This document shows, in pieces, positions 35,163 through 43,964 of a stretch of 64,000 nt of DNA (position 1 is its first letter; every line of letters starts with the position of its first letter). Origin of the DNA: Candidatus Pantoea gossypiicola (GTDB lineage: Bacteria > Pseudomonadota > Gammaproteobacteria > Enterobacterales > Enterobacteriaceae). The position numbers and the translations under genes are program-made. The notes beneath the pieces are model-generated. The model worked only from the letters and a program-made list of their open reading frames with translations. It was not told where the DNA came from and did not search any database. The DNA lies in the NCBI RefSeq assembly GCF_008632075.1, contig NZ_VWVM01000014.1, forward strand, positions 62,001 through 126,000. The letters are read 5' to 3'.

Positions 35163-35256
35163 ACAGACTTAATTGCAACGAATTCTCCGTTTATCTCGTT
35201 TACAGGCACTGAGGCTTGTGGCAATTTTTACGCCTTCGATCAGCCTGGAGAGAAAG

Positions 35257-35721
35257 ATGAGTCTGGAGTCCGTGCGCCAGTTCTTTGCCGAACACGCCCC
35301 TGAAATTGAAATTATTGAACTGGCAGAAAGCACTGCAACGGTCGGGATGGCTGCACGCGCCCATGGCGTGACGCCAGGAGAGATAGCCAAGACCCTGTCA
35401 CTGAAAGTCAAAAACGACGTGGTGCTGATTGTGACACGTGGCGATGCCCGGCTGGATAATCGTAAGCTGAAAGCAGCGCTGGGCGCGAAAGCGCGGATGC
35501 TGAGCGTCGACGAGGTGATTAACTGGACCGGCCACCCGGTGGGCGGCGTCTGTCCGTTCGGTCTGGAGAATCCGCTGACCGTCTACTGTGATGTTTCACT
35601 GCGTAGCTTCGATGAAGTCCTGCCCGCCGCTGGCGCTATCCACAGCGCCGTCCGCATCTCGCCACAGCAGATGGCTGAACTGACTAACGCCCGCTGGATC
35701 GACGTGTGCGAATCCATTTAA
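35257..35721 (+). CDS. YbaK/EbsC-type aminoacyl-tRNA editing domain protein
   Basis: The 154-residue protein is a free-standing YbaK/ProX-like editing domain, a family that hydrolyses mischarged aminoacyl-tRNAs. Diagnostic segments are GEIAKTLSLKVKNDVVLIVTRGDARLDNRKLK in pieces (the catalytic-Lys region KTLSLK) and HPVGGVCPFGLENPL. The ATG at 35257 has a strong GGAGAGAAAG site. It belongs to the branch often annotated as prolyl-tRNA editing or YwhH-like; which tRNA it proof-reads cannot be told. Confidence 0.88.
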   Translation: MSLESVRQFFAEHAPEIEIIELAESTATVGMAARAHGVTPGEIAKTLSLKVKNDVVLIVTRGDARLDNRKLKAALGAKARMLSVDEVINWTGHPVGGVCPFGLENPLTVYCDVSLRSFDEVLPAAGAIHSAVRISPQQMAELTNARWIDVCESI

Positions 35722-35871
35722 CGCTTTGTATTTTCTCATAAAATACGCATCCTCTGACTGCGCCCGAATGCTGCTGGTAACCTGACAGATTTTGTCAGCC
35801 GGTGATAATCCCCGCCCCATCATGACAGCCGATCATGCGCAATAAGCGGGCGCAGTTCATCACCCATGACT

Positions 35872-36858
35872 TCAGGATGTCAGGCGCTTAAATGCCTGTT
35901 CGATGATCGACAACAACAGCGTGTTATCGACGCTATGCAGCACATGCACCGATGCGCCGCAGTGATCAGGCACACCGACGGTGAGCCGAAGCGGCTGACG
36001 ATAACGCCAGCTTTTGCCACGCGTCGCACCGGGACGCAGTTCGATATCAACCCGGTAATCGATGCCCGAGGCAACTCGCTGATTCAGCAACCAGGCGACC
36101 ACCAGCGCATCGTGGATCCAGCACCCCGCCAGCTGACGGGTTTCCATTGAATAGTCGATCCACGGTCGCAGTGTGTCGCGCACAAAGTCGGCTAGCGGAT
36201 GATCGACGGCGGTGAGGCGGGTCAAATCCTGCTGGGTCAGCAGCGTCTGCGTGGTGACATCCATCGGCACCAGTGTTACCGCAGCACCACTGTGCAGCAC
36301 CTGATGCGCCGCCTCGGGATCCAGACCAAAATTGGTATCTTTGATGTAGTCATCCAGCGAGAAGACGCCGCCCATGATCACAATTTCCGCCACCGATTCA
36401 GCCAGGGCGGGATAGCGCTGCATCGCCAGCGCCACATTCGTCAGCGGGCCAATTGCCACCAGCGTAATCTCGCCCGGATTGTCGCAAATCAGTTTGCCGA
36501 TAGCGTCAGCCGCATCAAACGCATCCGCCGCAATATTGGCTGGCTGACGCACATCCTGCCAGAGTTTTCCCAGCGCAAGCTGATTGACCCGATGATCCAG
36601 CGTTTCGCGCCATGGCGCAGGATCTTCCTGTAACGCCTGCATCGCGCCCTGTACGACCGGGATAGATAATCCCAGCCGGACGATCAGATCTTTGGCAACG
36701 CGTGCACCCACGTCACATGGCGTGTTACCCGCTACGGTGGTGATTAATTCCAGCGACAGGGCTGGTGACGCTAAGGCCAGCGCAATCGCCAGCCCATCAT
36801 CGGTGTTGGCACCCGCGATACCATTGCCGGGATCGCAATCAATAATGATTCTTTTCAT
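35872..36858 (-). CDS. nucleoside hydrolase (IunH/RihC superfamily)
   Basis: Nucleoside hydrolases cleave the N-glycosidic bond of ribonucleosides to give base and ribose. The 328-residue protein begins MKRIIIDCDPGNG and has a calcium-site motif in which DCDPG and the later DDG are separated by an eight-residue insertion (NGIAGANT), unlike the compact DTDPGxDD of RihA/B/C; this looks like a distinct subgroup. Other family marks are AIGPLTNVALAMQRYP, VIMGGVF, and the metal/substrate residue in CWIHDALVVAW. It is downstream of a LacI-type regulator and an MHS transporter on the same strand, suggesting a nucleoside scavenging unit. The preferred base is unknown. Confidence 0.88.
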   Translation of the reverse strand: MKRIIIDCDPGNGIAGANTDDGLAIALALASPALSLELITTVAGNTPCDVGARVAKDLIVRLGLSIPVVQGAMQALQEDPAPWRETLDHRVNQLALGKLWQDVRQPANIAADAFDAADAIGKLICDNPGEITLVAIGPLTNVALAMQRYPALAESVAEIVIMGGVFSLDDYIKDTNFGLDPEAAHQVLHSGAAVTLVPMDVTTQTLLTQQDLTRLTAVDHPLADFVRDTLRPWIDYSMETRQLAGCWIHDALVVAWLLNQRVASGIDYRVDIELRPGATRGKSWRYRQPLRLTVGVPDHCGASVHVLHSVDNTLLLSIIEQAFKRLTS

Positions 36859-36869
36859 ATTTTTATAAA

Positions 36870-37892
36870 TTAACTCTGACTTTGCGGCTGACAGCCGCAG
36901 GATTCACCAATTTCAAGATAATGTGGAAACTCCTTTAATTGCGCTTCGCTCTGCCCCTCTTTCAGCATCTGAATCGCAGAGCGTGCCATCTCACGCAGTG
37001 GCTGGCGCACGGTCGTTAATGTCGGAACATGAAACGACGAGTGATTGGTCCCGTTAAAGCAGACCAGTGCCACATCCTGCGGCACGCGAATGTGATGTTC
37101 GGAAAAGGCGCGAAGCGCGCCAATCGCCTGACCTTCATTGCTGGTAAACAACGCACGAGGCACACAGCCGCGGGCGATCATGGTTTGTGCCGCCTCGTAG
37201 CCGCCCTGTGGGGTGTAGCTGGCGGGAAACATCAGCGACTCATCAATCGGCAGGCCACGATCGTGCATGGCATCGCGCCAGCCCTGAATACGATCCTGTG
37301 CGTTAAGCATATCGACCGGGCCGCTGATGATCCCTGCCTGCTGATAACCGTGACTCAACAGATGTGCCGTCACCTGCCACGCGGCCTGACGCTCATTGAC
37401 CCGCAGCATGTTCACGCCCGGCTGAGGCTCAACCCGCTCCAGCATCACCAGTGGCGTTCCACTGGCTTTAATCAGGTCGATGTAAGGATGGCGATCGACG
37501 CTGTTGTAAAACAGTCCATCGACCTGCCGGTTGAGCAGCCCCTGAATTAACTCCAGTTCACGTTTGCGATCGTCACCTGCATCACCCAGCAGCATGACGT
37601 GACCGTGGTTCATCGACTCCTGCAACAACACGTGCGCCATTGACGCCACGAAGGGATTACTGATGTTGGGCACCACCAGTCCAAACGTTTTGGTGTTACC
37701 GGATGCCAGCGCGCGTGCTGCCGCATTTGGTCGGTAACCGGTCGCTTTAATCGCCTCCAGTACCCGCTGACGGGTCGCCTCAGCGACCGGACGAGGCCCG
37801 TTGTTAATAACATAACTGACGACTGCCACTGAGGTGCCTGCCGCTTTCGCAACTTCACTGCGGGTCACTTTTCCCGTTAACGACTTAGGCAC
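36870..37892 (-). CDS. LacI-family transcriptional regulator (nucleoside cluster)
   Basis: A 340-residue repressor with the LacI helix-turn-helix VTRSEVAKAAGTSVAVVSYVIN and hinge ATGYRPNAAARALASG, followed by a periplasmic-binding-type effector domain (GLVVPNISNPFVASMAHVL). I chose the GTG at 37890-37892, reading M-PKSLTGKV, because GGGGGAA lies at good distance before it. The ATG 15 bases upstream (37905-37907) touches the T-run of the upstream terminator and has no ribosome site. The gene precedes the nucleoside hydrolase by 11 bp and follows the MHS transporter, so it likely controls all three. Confidence 0.86.
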   Translation of the reverse strand: MPKSLTGKVTRSEVAKAAGTSVAVVSYVINNGPRPVAEATRQRVLEAIKATGYRPNAAARALASGNTKTFGLVVPNISNPFVASMAHVLLQESMNHGHVMLLGDAGDDRKRELELIQGLLNRQVDGLFYNSVDRHPYIDLIKASGTPLVMLERVEPQPGVNMLRVNERQAAWQVTAHLLSHGYQQAGIISGPVDMLNAQDRIQGWRDAMHDRGLPIDESLMFPASYTPQGGYEAAQTMIARGCVPRALFTSNEGQAIGALRAFSEHHIRVPQDVALVCFNGTNHSSFHVPTLTTVRQPLREMARSAIQMLKEGQSEAQLKEFPHYLEIGESCGCQPQSQS

Positions 37893-37907
37893 ATCACGTT
37901 CCCCCAT

Positions 37908-37936
37908 AAAAAAAACAGGCCGCTTTACACGGCCTG
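37908..37936 (-). terminator. rho-independent terminator after the MHS transporter gene
   Basis: On the minus strand CAGGCCG, a 7-base loop and CGGCCTG are followed by eight T residues. It stops most leftward transcription from the transporter gene and places the regulator and hydrolase under partial read-through or their own promoter. Confidence 0.9.
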
Positions 37937-37979
37937 CTGTTTGTCGCTCTATTCTGGCAGACGGCACCCTCAGGCAAAT

Positions 37980-39368
37980 CTAGATGGCATCTTCAGGCAG
38001 ATTGAGATTCCGCCCTCGCGTCTCAGGAGCGACAAAAGTGGTAAAGAATCCAATGGCGGCCATTGCCGAGAAGTAGACCGCAATCGGCCACCAGTGACCG
38101 GTATAAGAGAGCATAGCAGCGGCAATAAGCGGTGCTGTACCGCCGGATAAAATCGAGCCAAGCTCTTTGGCCACCGCCATTTTAGTGTAGCGATGATGAA
38201 CGCCGAACATTTCCACGCCCCATGCAGCCTGCACACCAAAGATACCCAGTGACGCCAGTGCCATACCGACCACGATAACCGGGATAACCAGCATCGGTTC
38301 ACGCGTATCCAGCAGCGTAAAGGCAGGCCAGGCGTAAATCATCAGTAACAGACAGAAGACGCGATACACCACCCGGCGACCAAAACGGTCGGAGAGCCAG
38401 CCCGCAAAAGGAATAATCAGGAAGCCCAGCAGTGAGGCAAGGAACACGGCCGTTGTCGGGACGGACTTATCCACCATCAGCACCTTCGCGACGTAGCCGA
38501 CGATAAAACCCTGCGCCAGATAGGAGGGGCCATTTTCCCCGATACGCAGGCCAACCATGGTCCAGAAGGCTCGTGTGCGCTGGAAGAAAGGCCGCTGATC
38601 CACTACCGGCACCGCCAGCACGCCTGCACGTTCAGCTTCCATCTCCGCTTTTCTGCGCTCAAACACCGGCGTTTCACGCAGGTGGCGTCGAATCCACAGC
38701 GCAACCAGGGCAATCAAGGCACTGCTGAGGAAGGGAATACGCCAGCCCCACTCCAGCAGGCTCTGCTGGTCCATCTGTACCACCAGCAGCCAGACCAGCG
38801 AGGCCAGTAATGTGCCGCTGTTGGAGCCCAGTGCGATCACCGAAGAGACCAGTCCGCGACGCTCTGTCGGCGCATACTCACCCAGCATCACCGTGCCGCC
38901 CGATAACTCTGCGCCCGCGCCGAAACCCTGGGTAAAGCGCAGAAGCACCAGACAGGCCGGTGCCCAGACACCAATCGCGGCATAGCTCGGTATTAAGCCG
39001 ATAAAGGTGGTGGACGCCCCCATCAGAATGATGGTGGAGATCATCACCACCTTGCGGCCTTTGCGGTCGCCGAGCCAGCCGAAAAAAAGCGCGCCGATGG
39101 GCCGGGCAATAAACCCGACTGACCAGGTCGCAAAGCTGGAGAGCAGTGCCATCGCGGGAGTCGATTCCGGAAAGAAGACGTCGCCGAAGATGATCCCGGC
39201 GGCCAGACCGTAGAGCGCGAAATCCGCGTACTCCATTGCCGTTCCGAGCCAGCATGAGAACGTGGCGCGCCAGAAATCTTTGCGGCCTGAAGACGTGTTA
39301 AACCGCTCGTCGGCGGCTGAGGTGGAAGACAGTGATGCCTGCTGCTTAACGGTATTGTGTGCCGTCAT
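37980..39368 (-). CDS. MHS-family major facilitator transporter
   Basis: A 462-residue, twelve-span major facilitator of the metabolite:H+ symporter (MHS) family, like ShiA and ProP. It has the loop 2-3 motif FGWLGDRKGRKVVM, the helix-4 motif LRFTQGFGAGAELSGG, the MHS start WRATFSCWLGTAMEYADF and the repeat of the loop motif GWLSDRFGRRVVYR in the second half. The substrate is unknown; its position above a LacI regulator and nucleoside hydrolase suggests a nucleoside, base or related organic acid. A terminator follows it. Confidence 0.9.
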   Translation of the reverse strand: MTAHNTVKQQASLSSTSAADERFNTSSGRKDFWRATFSCWLGTAMEYADFALYGLAAGIIFGDVFFPESTPAMALLSSFATWSVGFIARPIGALFFGWLGDRKGRKVVMISTIILMGASTTFIGLIPSYAAIGVWAPACLVLLRFTQGFGAGAELSGGTVMLGEYAPTERRGLVSSVIALGSNSGTLLASLVWLLVVQMDQQSLLEWGWRIPFLSSALIALVALWIRRHLRETPVFERRKAEMEAERAGVLAVPVVDQRPFFQRTRAFWTMVGLRIGENGPSYLAQGFIVGYVAKVLMVDKSVPTTAVFLASLLGFLIIPFAGWLSDRFGRRVVYRVFCLLLMIYAWPAFTLLDTREPMLVIPVIVVGMALASLGIFGVQAAWGVEMFGVHHRYTKMAVAKELGSILSGGTAPLIAAAMLSYTGHWWPIAVYFSAMAAIGFFTTFVAPETRGRNLNLPEDAI

Positions 39369-39950
39369 AACCCTATCCCTGAATGAGTATGCAGATTGAT
39401 AAACGCCCGTCCATGGGTCGATTCCCTGATGAAAGCGGAATTCCCCCGGTGGCGACGTTCAGTTGACTAACCATGATGAAAGGTTAAAGGATTCCCTGGT
39501 GTTGGAATCTTGCTCTCCGCCCCATTTCGCCGATCTATTTTTCACCGGTCGCTTAAACTGAGCGAATGTAACTTAACAATCAATGGAGCCTACTGTGCAT
39601 CGGGCACCGTGAGCAATCACTGGGGGCCTAGTGTATCTACGCGCGTAGATAAATCAAGAGATCCCGCCGCAAATTGTTAGTAAAACTTCACTATCACATT
39701 GCGTCATCGCACATTTTCAGCGCAAATTCAGCCAGTTAACGCCACCTCATCGCACAATAAAAAATCGCTCCGGACGATAAGTTAGCATTTTCTCTAATCA
39801 TTAAGCGTTATAAGCCAGGCTAAAATCCTTTCATCGGGTTCTGTTGTCGCACACCCTGATTACGTGCAGATGACACTTCCTCTTTATTCTGAAAAGTCGC
39901 TGTAAGCGCAGACAATGCGTTACCCTGAAAAAAAGCCTGACAGAGGTGTT
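39369..39950. promoter_or_regulatory. intergenic region between MHS transporter and phosphatase genes
   Basis: 582 bp between divergent genes. It holds two GATTCCCTG(A/G)TG direct repeats at 39420 and 39490, each inside a GATTCC...GGAAT inverted repeat, and an 18-bp perfect palindrome at 39634-39651. The right half is AT-rich. No small gene with a ribosome site is evident. Confidence 0.5.
39634..39651. promoter_or_regulatory. 18-bp perfect palindrome, candidate LacI-type operator
   Basis: TATCTACGCGCGTAGATA is a perfect palindrome with a central CG step inside GCGC, the geometry of LacI-family operators. It is 266 bp upstream of the MHS transporter start and 300 bp before the phosphatase start. 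Which regulator binds is not known; the LacI-type protein at 36870-37892 is the obvious candidate. Confidence 0.5.
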
Positions 39951-40505
39951 ATGACCATTATTCTGATGCGCCACGGTAAACCTGACCACCAGGCAGCGGG
40001 TCGTCAGAGCGTGCAGGCACTTGCAGACTGGTGCGAAGCTTACGATCAGTCCGGAGTCAGTGACGGGCCGCCACCGCGCAGTATTGAGATTGCCCATGAG
40101 GCCACGATTATTGTCTGCAGTCCCCTTCCCCGCGCACAATCGTCTCTGAACCAGCTTGGCCTGCAGCCTCATGAGATTGATGCGCTCTACAGCGAAGTTG
40201 CCGTACCGCTGCTGCGAACGGGTGCCTTTCAGCTGCCGACGCTCTGCTGGCTGGCCTTACTGCGGCTGCTGTGGTTCTGCGGTTATGCGGGTGAAGCGGA
40301 GTCGCTGCAACATGCACGCAGCCGCGCATCGGCGGCAGCAGAGAAGCTGATCGGGCACTCACAGGATGGCACGGTGCTGCTGCTGGGTCACGGCATCATG
40401 AACAAGATGATTGCGCGCGAATTGCGTAAACGCGGCTGGCAGGCAGAGAAACATGCCAGCAGCCGCCACTGGAGTTCCGCGATCTATCATCGTCCGTTTA
40501 TCTGA
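39951..40505 (+). CDS. histidine phosphatase family protein
   Basis: The 184-residue protein has the phosphohistidine RHG motif at the N-terminus (IILMRHGKPDHQ), a conserved SPLPRAQSSL (second Arg) and a C-terminal LLLGHGIMNKMIA with the second catalytic His. It is shorter than phosphoglycerate mutases and carries a hydrophobic patch in the middle (LCWLALLRLLWFCGYAG) that could associate with membranes. The ATG at 39951 follows AGAGGTG. The substrate is unknown. The last 19 bp overlap the convergent beta-propeller gene. Confidence 0.85.
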   Translation: MTIILMRHGKPDHQAAGRQSVQALADWCEAYDQSGVSDGPPPRSIEIAHEATIIVCSPLPRAQSSLNQLGLQPHEIDALYSEVAVPLLRTGAFQLPTLCWLALLRLLWFCGYAGEAESLQHARSRASAAAEKLIGHSQDGTVLLLGHGIMNKMIARELRKRGWQAEKHASSRHWSSAIYHRPFI

Positions 40506-41452
40506 CCCATCGGAAAATAGCCCAGCACCTCACAGCCCGTTCCGACACGCGGTGTGGCAATCACATTACGCTGCACCAGATCGATCACGCTCAGCGTGCC
40601 ATCATCCTGATTAGCAATCAGCAGCTGTTGCCTGTCTGGCGTGAAGCAGCCATCCATCGGCATGTTGCCCACGCTGATATCACCCAGCGGATTCAGCAGG
40701 TCGTCAAACAGCGTTACCAGCGGTTCCTGATCGCCAATCGCCACCAGCTGTTCGCCATCGGCGCTGAAGCGAACCACCTGGCAGGGCTGCTGATGACCCG
40801 GCAGCGTAATGCGCTGGCGAATACGGTGGCTCTGCCGATCGATCACATAGAGCAACGGCGCATCCGCGGCGCTGGCGACCAGATAAGGGTGTTTTGGTGA
40901 AGCGGCGATGCCCGCAATCGGTCCCGGCAGCAGAATCGTATCGATCACCCGTCCCTCTGCTTCACAGAGATCCACGACGGTGATGGTTGCATCCTCTTCG
41001 TTATCGGTGAACAGTTTGCGGCCGCTGGGTGACAGCGTCAGGCGATGCGCGTTGTGAGAAGGAATCGGGATGATCTTTTCCACGTTGTCGGTCTGCGGAT
41101 CGATCACGGCTACAGCGGCACTCTGCTCACAGCAGAGATAGACTTTACCATCGCGGCCCAGCTGCCCACTGTGTGGGGCACGTAACGGCGACAGATCGAT
41201 AAAGCCGCTGATCTCGCGACGCTGCAAATCAATGATCGCCACTTTGTGACCCGGATGCGGGTTATTGCCATGAACGCCGTCACCATAGATGGGCACATAC
41301 GCTTTACCCCAGGGTGCCAGCATCAGGAGTTCATGCGGTCGCGGTGGAAAAGCGTTCAGCTCGCGCTCGACCGCGAAGGTTTCCGGGTTAAGAAACAGGA
41401 CGCGATTGCCCTGCTTATCAACCGCCAGTAAACCATAAGATTCTCTCTGCAT
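40487..41452 (-). CDS. YVTN-type beta-propeller protein
   Basis: A 321-residue cytoplasmic protein (no signal peptide) built of seven-bladed propeller repeats: VLFLNPETFAVERELNAFP, VAIIDLQRREISGFIDLSP, VAVIDPQTDNVEKIIPIPS, ITVVDLCEAEGRVIDTILL, LYVIDRQSHRIRQRITLPG, LSVIDLVQRNVIATPRVGT. These are the x-x-ID-x-x-T-x-x-V units of the YVTN/40-residue propeller family (YncE/lactonase-like). No lactonase catalytic set can be assigned, so function is open. It is convergent with the histidine phosphatase gene. Confidence 0.82.
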   Translation of the reverse strand: MQRESYGLLAVDKQGNRVLFLNPETFAVERELNAFPPRPHELLMLAPWGKAYVPIYGDGVHGNNPHPGHKVAIIDLQRREISGFIDLSPLRAPHSGQLGRDGKVYLCCEQSAAVAVIDPQTDNVEKIIPIPSHNAHRLTLSPSGRKLFTDNEEDATITVVDLCEAEGRVIDTILLPGPIAGIAASPKHPYLVASAADAPLLYVIDRQSHRIRQRITLPGHQQPCQVVRFSADGEQLVAIGDQEPLVTLFDDLLNPLGDISVGNMPMDGCFTPDRQQLLIANQDDGTLSVIDLVQRNVIATPRVGTGCEVLGYFPMGQINGR

Positions 41453-41954
41453 GCGCGCTCCTTTCTCAGTAAGTTCTTCTTAAGCGTAGACAATCCTCTT
41501 CGGGCTGTACGATTTCGCAAATTGTTGAGCCGGACTTACGCTACACGTTAAGCGCAATATTCACTGATTCTGCGGTCCAGGCCCTGAGAGAACCCAAAGG
41601 CTTAGCATACTATTCAGATATTCCTTAGTTATGCCTTCCGCCACAGTTAAATAACTGATTAACCCTGGCGATATTATTATTCCAATAAGGTGACCGGATT
41701 ATTTCCGGATTATCCTAAAGTCAAAAAAAGACATAGCTAATGTGTAAATAATGTTTTATTAAAAAGGTGCAGTGCAATTAAAAAGCCGTGAGGAAACTAT
41801 CGCGCGCTCCCGCACTGCGTCGCCACCAGGGAAAACTATTCATTAATTCCCGCACTCATCGGGATGAGCCATTATGCAATGCCGCCCGTTCGCGCCTCAG
41901 GCGCAACGGGCAGAGCCTGCACTATAGCGGCAAAATAAAAATAACAGGTGTACC
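41453..41954. promoter_or_regulatory. AT-rich leader upstream of the glycosyltransferase gene
   Basis: 502 bp that start with the beta-propeller promoter side and grow AT-rich toward the glycosyltransferase. The segment TTCAGATATTCCTTA at 41613-41627 resembles the right half of an RcsAB box (TAAGAATATTCCTA). A strong GC hairpin lies at 41884-41911. No small gene is supported. Confidence 0.45.
41884..41911 (+). promoter_or_regulatory. leader hairpin before the glycosyltransferase gene
   Basis: GCCCGTTCGCGCC, a TCA loop and GGCGCAACGGGC form a 12-bp stem with one bulged C, 43 bases before the start codon. No U-run follows, so it is more likely an mRNA leader structure than a terminator. Confidence 0.5.
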
Positions 41955-42968
41955 ATGACTTCACATCGCCAACGTCCAGCGCATAAAATCTGGCGTAACT
42001 GGAAAAGAATATCGTTCAGTAGCCAGATGTTATGGAATAAGAAACAGCAGGGCCTCTGCCAGGCACCGGAATATGATCCGGGACAGGAAGATAATGTCGT
42101 ATTGATCGCTCAGCAGAAAGATCTGCCCGAGATTCCAAAGATTGTCTGGATGGTCTGGCATAACGATCAGCTACCGGCATCAATGGCGCTGAATATCAGT
42201 AAAATCCGGCGGGACAACCCCGATCACCAGGTTTATCTGGTTACGCAGCGCACCCTGTCGCAGTGGCTGCCCGAACTCAGCTTTATCTCTTCCGATCTGA
42301 CGCTGGCACATAAAAGTGAAATCATCCGGCTTGAGCTGATTCACCGCTATGGCGGTATCGGCATCGACTGCAGCACCCTGTTGTTTGAGAATCTCGCCTG
42401 GGTGCATCGCGTTCATAAGGCACGGCCAATGGATCTCATCGGCTACTATCGCGAGCAATCAACGCTGAACCTGCTTGCGCCGGTCATCGAGAGCTGGTTC
42501 ATTGCCGCACCGCCGCAAAATGCCTTTATTCGCGAATGGCTGAAACAGCTGGCACCGGTTAAAAACGTCGGTATCCGCAACTATTTCCATGAGCTGAAGA
42601 AGCGTGATGATTTTCCGCTGATTGTACAAAATGTAGATAATCCGTTACGTCAGCTTCTGTCGCTGGCGCAGCAGGTCGCGATGCGCGAATACCGGCGAGC
42701 CAATCTTTATCTGCGTAAAGGGGAAGCCAGCGCCTGGTACTATCAGCGCCTGCATGCCGACAGCAGTACCGCCTTTGCGCAGTCGGTGATGTTTCAGCAG
42801 CGGCCAGAGACGCCACCACCGATTATCAAATTAACCGGCAACGAGCGACTGCATCTCGACTTCAATCTGCGGCTGGGTCTGTATAACCGCAGCAGCCTGA
42901 TTGGCGAGATGATGCACACCCCATCACCTGCGCTGGCATTGCCATCAGCGGTCAAAGCGGGCGCGTAG
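41955..42968 (+). CDS. capsular polysaccharide-type glycosyltransferase (DXD sugar-binding)
   Basis: The 337-residue protein matches the Gly_transf_sug / capsule-synthesis glycosyltransferase family (GT32-like). It has the start motif EIPKIVWMVWHNDQLPASM, the nucleotide-sugar and metal site region LAHKSEIIRLELIHRYGGIGIDCSTLL (read in pieces; the family DxD is here IDCS), and a downstream PPQNAFIREWLKQ. No membrane span is evident. It stands alone rather than in a capsule cluster, behind an AT-rich leader, and its 3' end overlaps a LysR gene by 24 bp. The sugar and acceptor are unknown. Confidence 0.85.
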   Translation: MTSHRQRPAHKIWRNWKRISFSSQMLWNKKQQGLCQAPEYDPGQEDNVVLIAQQKDLPEIPKIVWMVWHNDQLPASMALNISKIRRDNPDHQVYLVTQRTLSQWLPELSFISSDLTLAHKSEIIRLELIHRYGGIGIDCSTLLFENLAWVHRVHKARPMDLIGYYREQSTLNLLAPVIESWFIAAPPQNAFIREWLKQLAPVKNVGIRNYFHELKKRDDFPLIVQNVDNPLRQLLSLAQQVAMREYRRANLYLRKGEASAWYYQRLHADSSTAFAQSVMFQQRPETPPPIIKLTGNERLHLDFNLRLGLYNRSSLIGEMMHTPSPALALPSAVKAGA

Positions 42969-43862
42969 CCAGTGCGTTAAGAGGGTGACCGCGCGGGGTA
43001 CCTGCGCCGCCCAGGGTCGGACGATCCACAGGCGGGCGGCAAAGGCCTCAACCGGCAGCCACTCAGGTAACACCTGCTGCAACGAGCCCGCTGCCAGCGC
43101 TTCACGGGCGCTGAAGTCGGGAAGCATCGCGATTCCCAGTCCCTGCAGGGCGGCATCGCGTATCGACTCACTGTTATTGGTGGCAAAGCTGCCCTGAATC
43201 CTCACCTGCACCTCTTCGCCATCCGCTACGGTAACAAACCGCCAGCGCGGTGATTCAACACCACGCGGATAGTAAAGACAGTTATGCTGCCCCAGATCCT
43301 GCGGCGTGTTCGGTATACCCTGTTCATTAAGATAGGCGGGTGAGGCCACCAGCACTGTCTGCGTATCACACAGCGGCAGCGCCACATGGGTTTCCGGCAG
43401 CGTGTCACTGTGCCGGATGGCCAGATCAAACCCCTCGCTGCTCAGCGACACAATGCGGTCCGTCACATCCAGCTGCAGACGTACCTGCGGATAGTCACGC
43501 AGAAACTCACCAATAATCGGCACCAGCTGCTGCCGGGCAAACGCCACCGGCGCGGTAATACGCACCAGACCACGCACTGGCCCGGCGGTATCACGCACGC
43601 TGAAAAAACTCTGTTCGATGCGGGCAAAAGGCTCGCGCAACTCCTCCACCAGCTTCTCACCCGCCGATGTCAGTCGCACGCTGCGCGTGGTGCGCTGTAC
43701 CAGCAGTACACCGGCTATCTGTTCCAGCTCTTTGATTTTCTGACTCATCGCAGCTTTGCTGACGTCCAGCCGCTCTGCCGCGCGGGTAAAGCTGCCCTGC
43801 TCAGCCAGTACGGTCAGCCAGTGAAGATGATCCCACAGCGTATCCGTTTTCATCTCTTTCAT
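42945..43862 (-). CDS. LysR-family transcriptional regulator (tautomerase-linked)
   Basis: A 305-residue LysR protein with the helix-turn-helix LAEQGSFTRAAERLDVSKAAMSQKIKEL (in pieces) and linker RTTRSVRLTSAGEKL, and an effector domain of the CrgA-like group (GLVRITAPVAFARQQLVPII, GFDLAIRHSDT, NNSESIRDAALQGLGIAMLP). Start choice is uncertain between codons 1 and 4 (MKEM/MKTD). It is divergent from the tautomerase gene 102 bp away, so probably controls it. Confidence 0.9.
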   Translation of the reverse strand: MKEMKTDTLWDHLHWLTVLAEQGSFTRAAERLDVSKAAMSQKIKELEQIAGVLLVQRTTRSVRLTSAGEKLVEELREPFARIEQSFFSVRDTAGPVRGLVRITAPVAFARQQLVPIIGEFLRDYPQVRLQLDVTDRIVSLSSEGFDLAIRHSDTLPETHVALPLCDTQTVLVASPAYLNEQGIPNTPQDLGQHNCLYYPRGVESPRWRFVTVADGEEVQVRIQGSFATNNSESIRDAALQGLGIAMLPDFSAREALAAGSLQQVLPEWLPVEAFAARLWIVRPWAAQVPRAVTLLTHWLRARFDR

Positions 43863-43964
43863 AGCAATTGTTCATTATAGTGAATAATCATTTCAGGCTA
43901 CGCGCTTTTTCCCGCCGGATAAAGAGGTCATCATAGGCTCATTAACCACGATGAGGAATTCACT

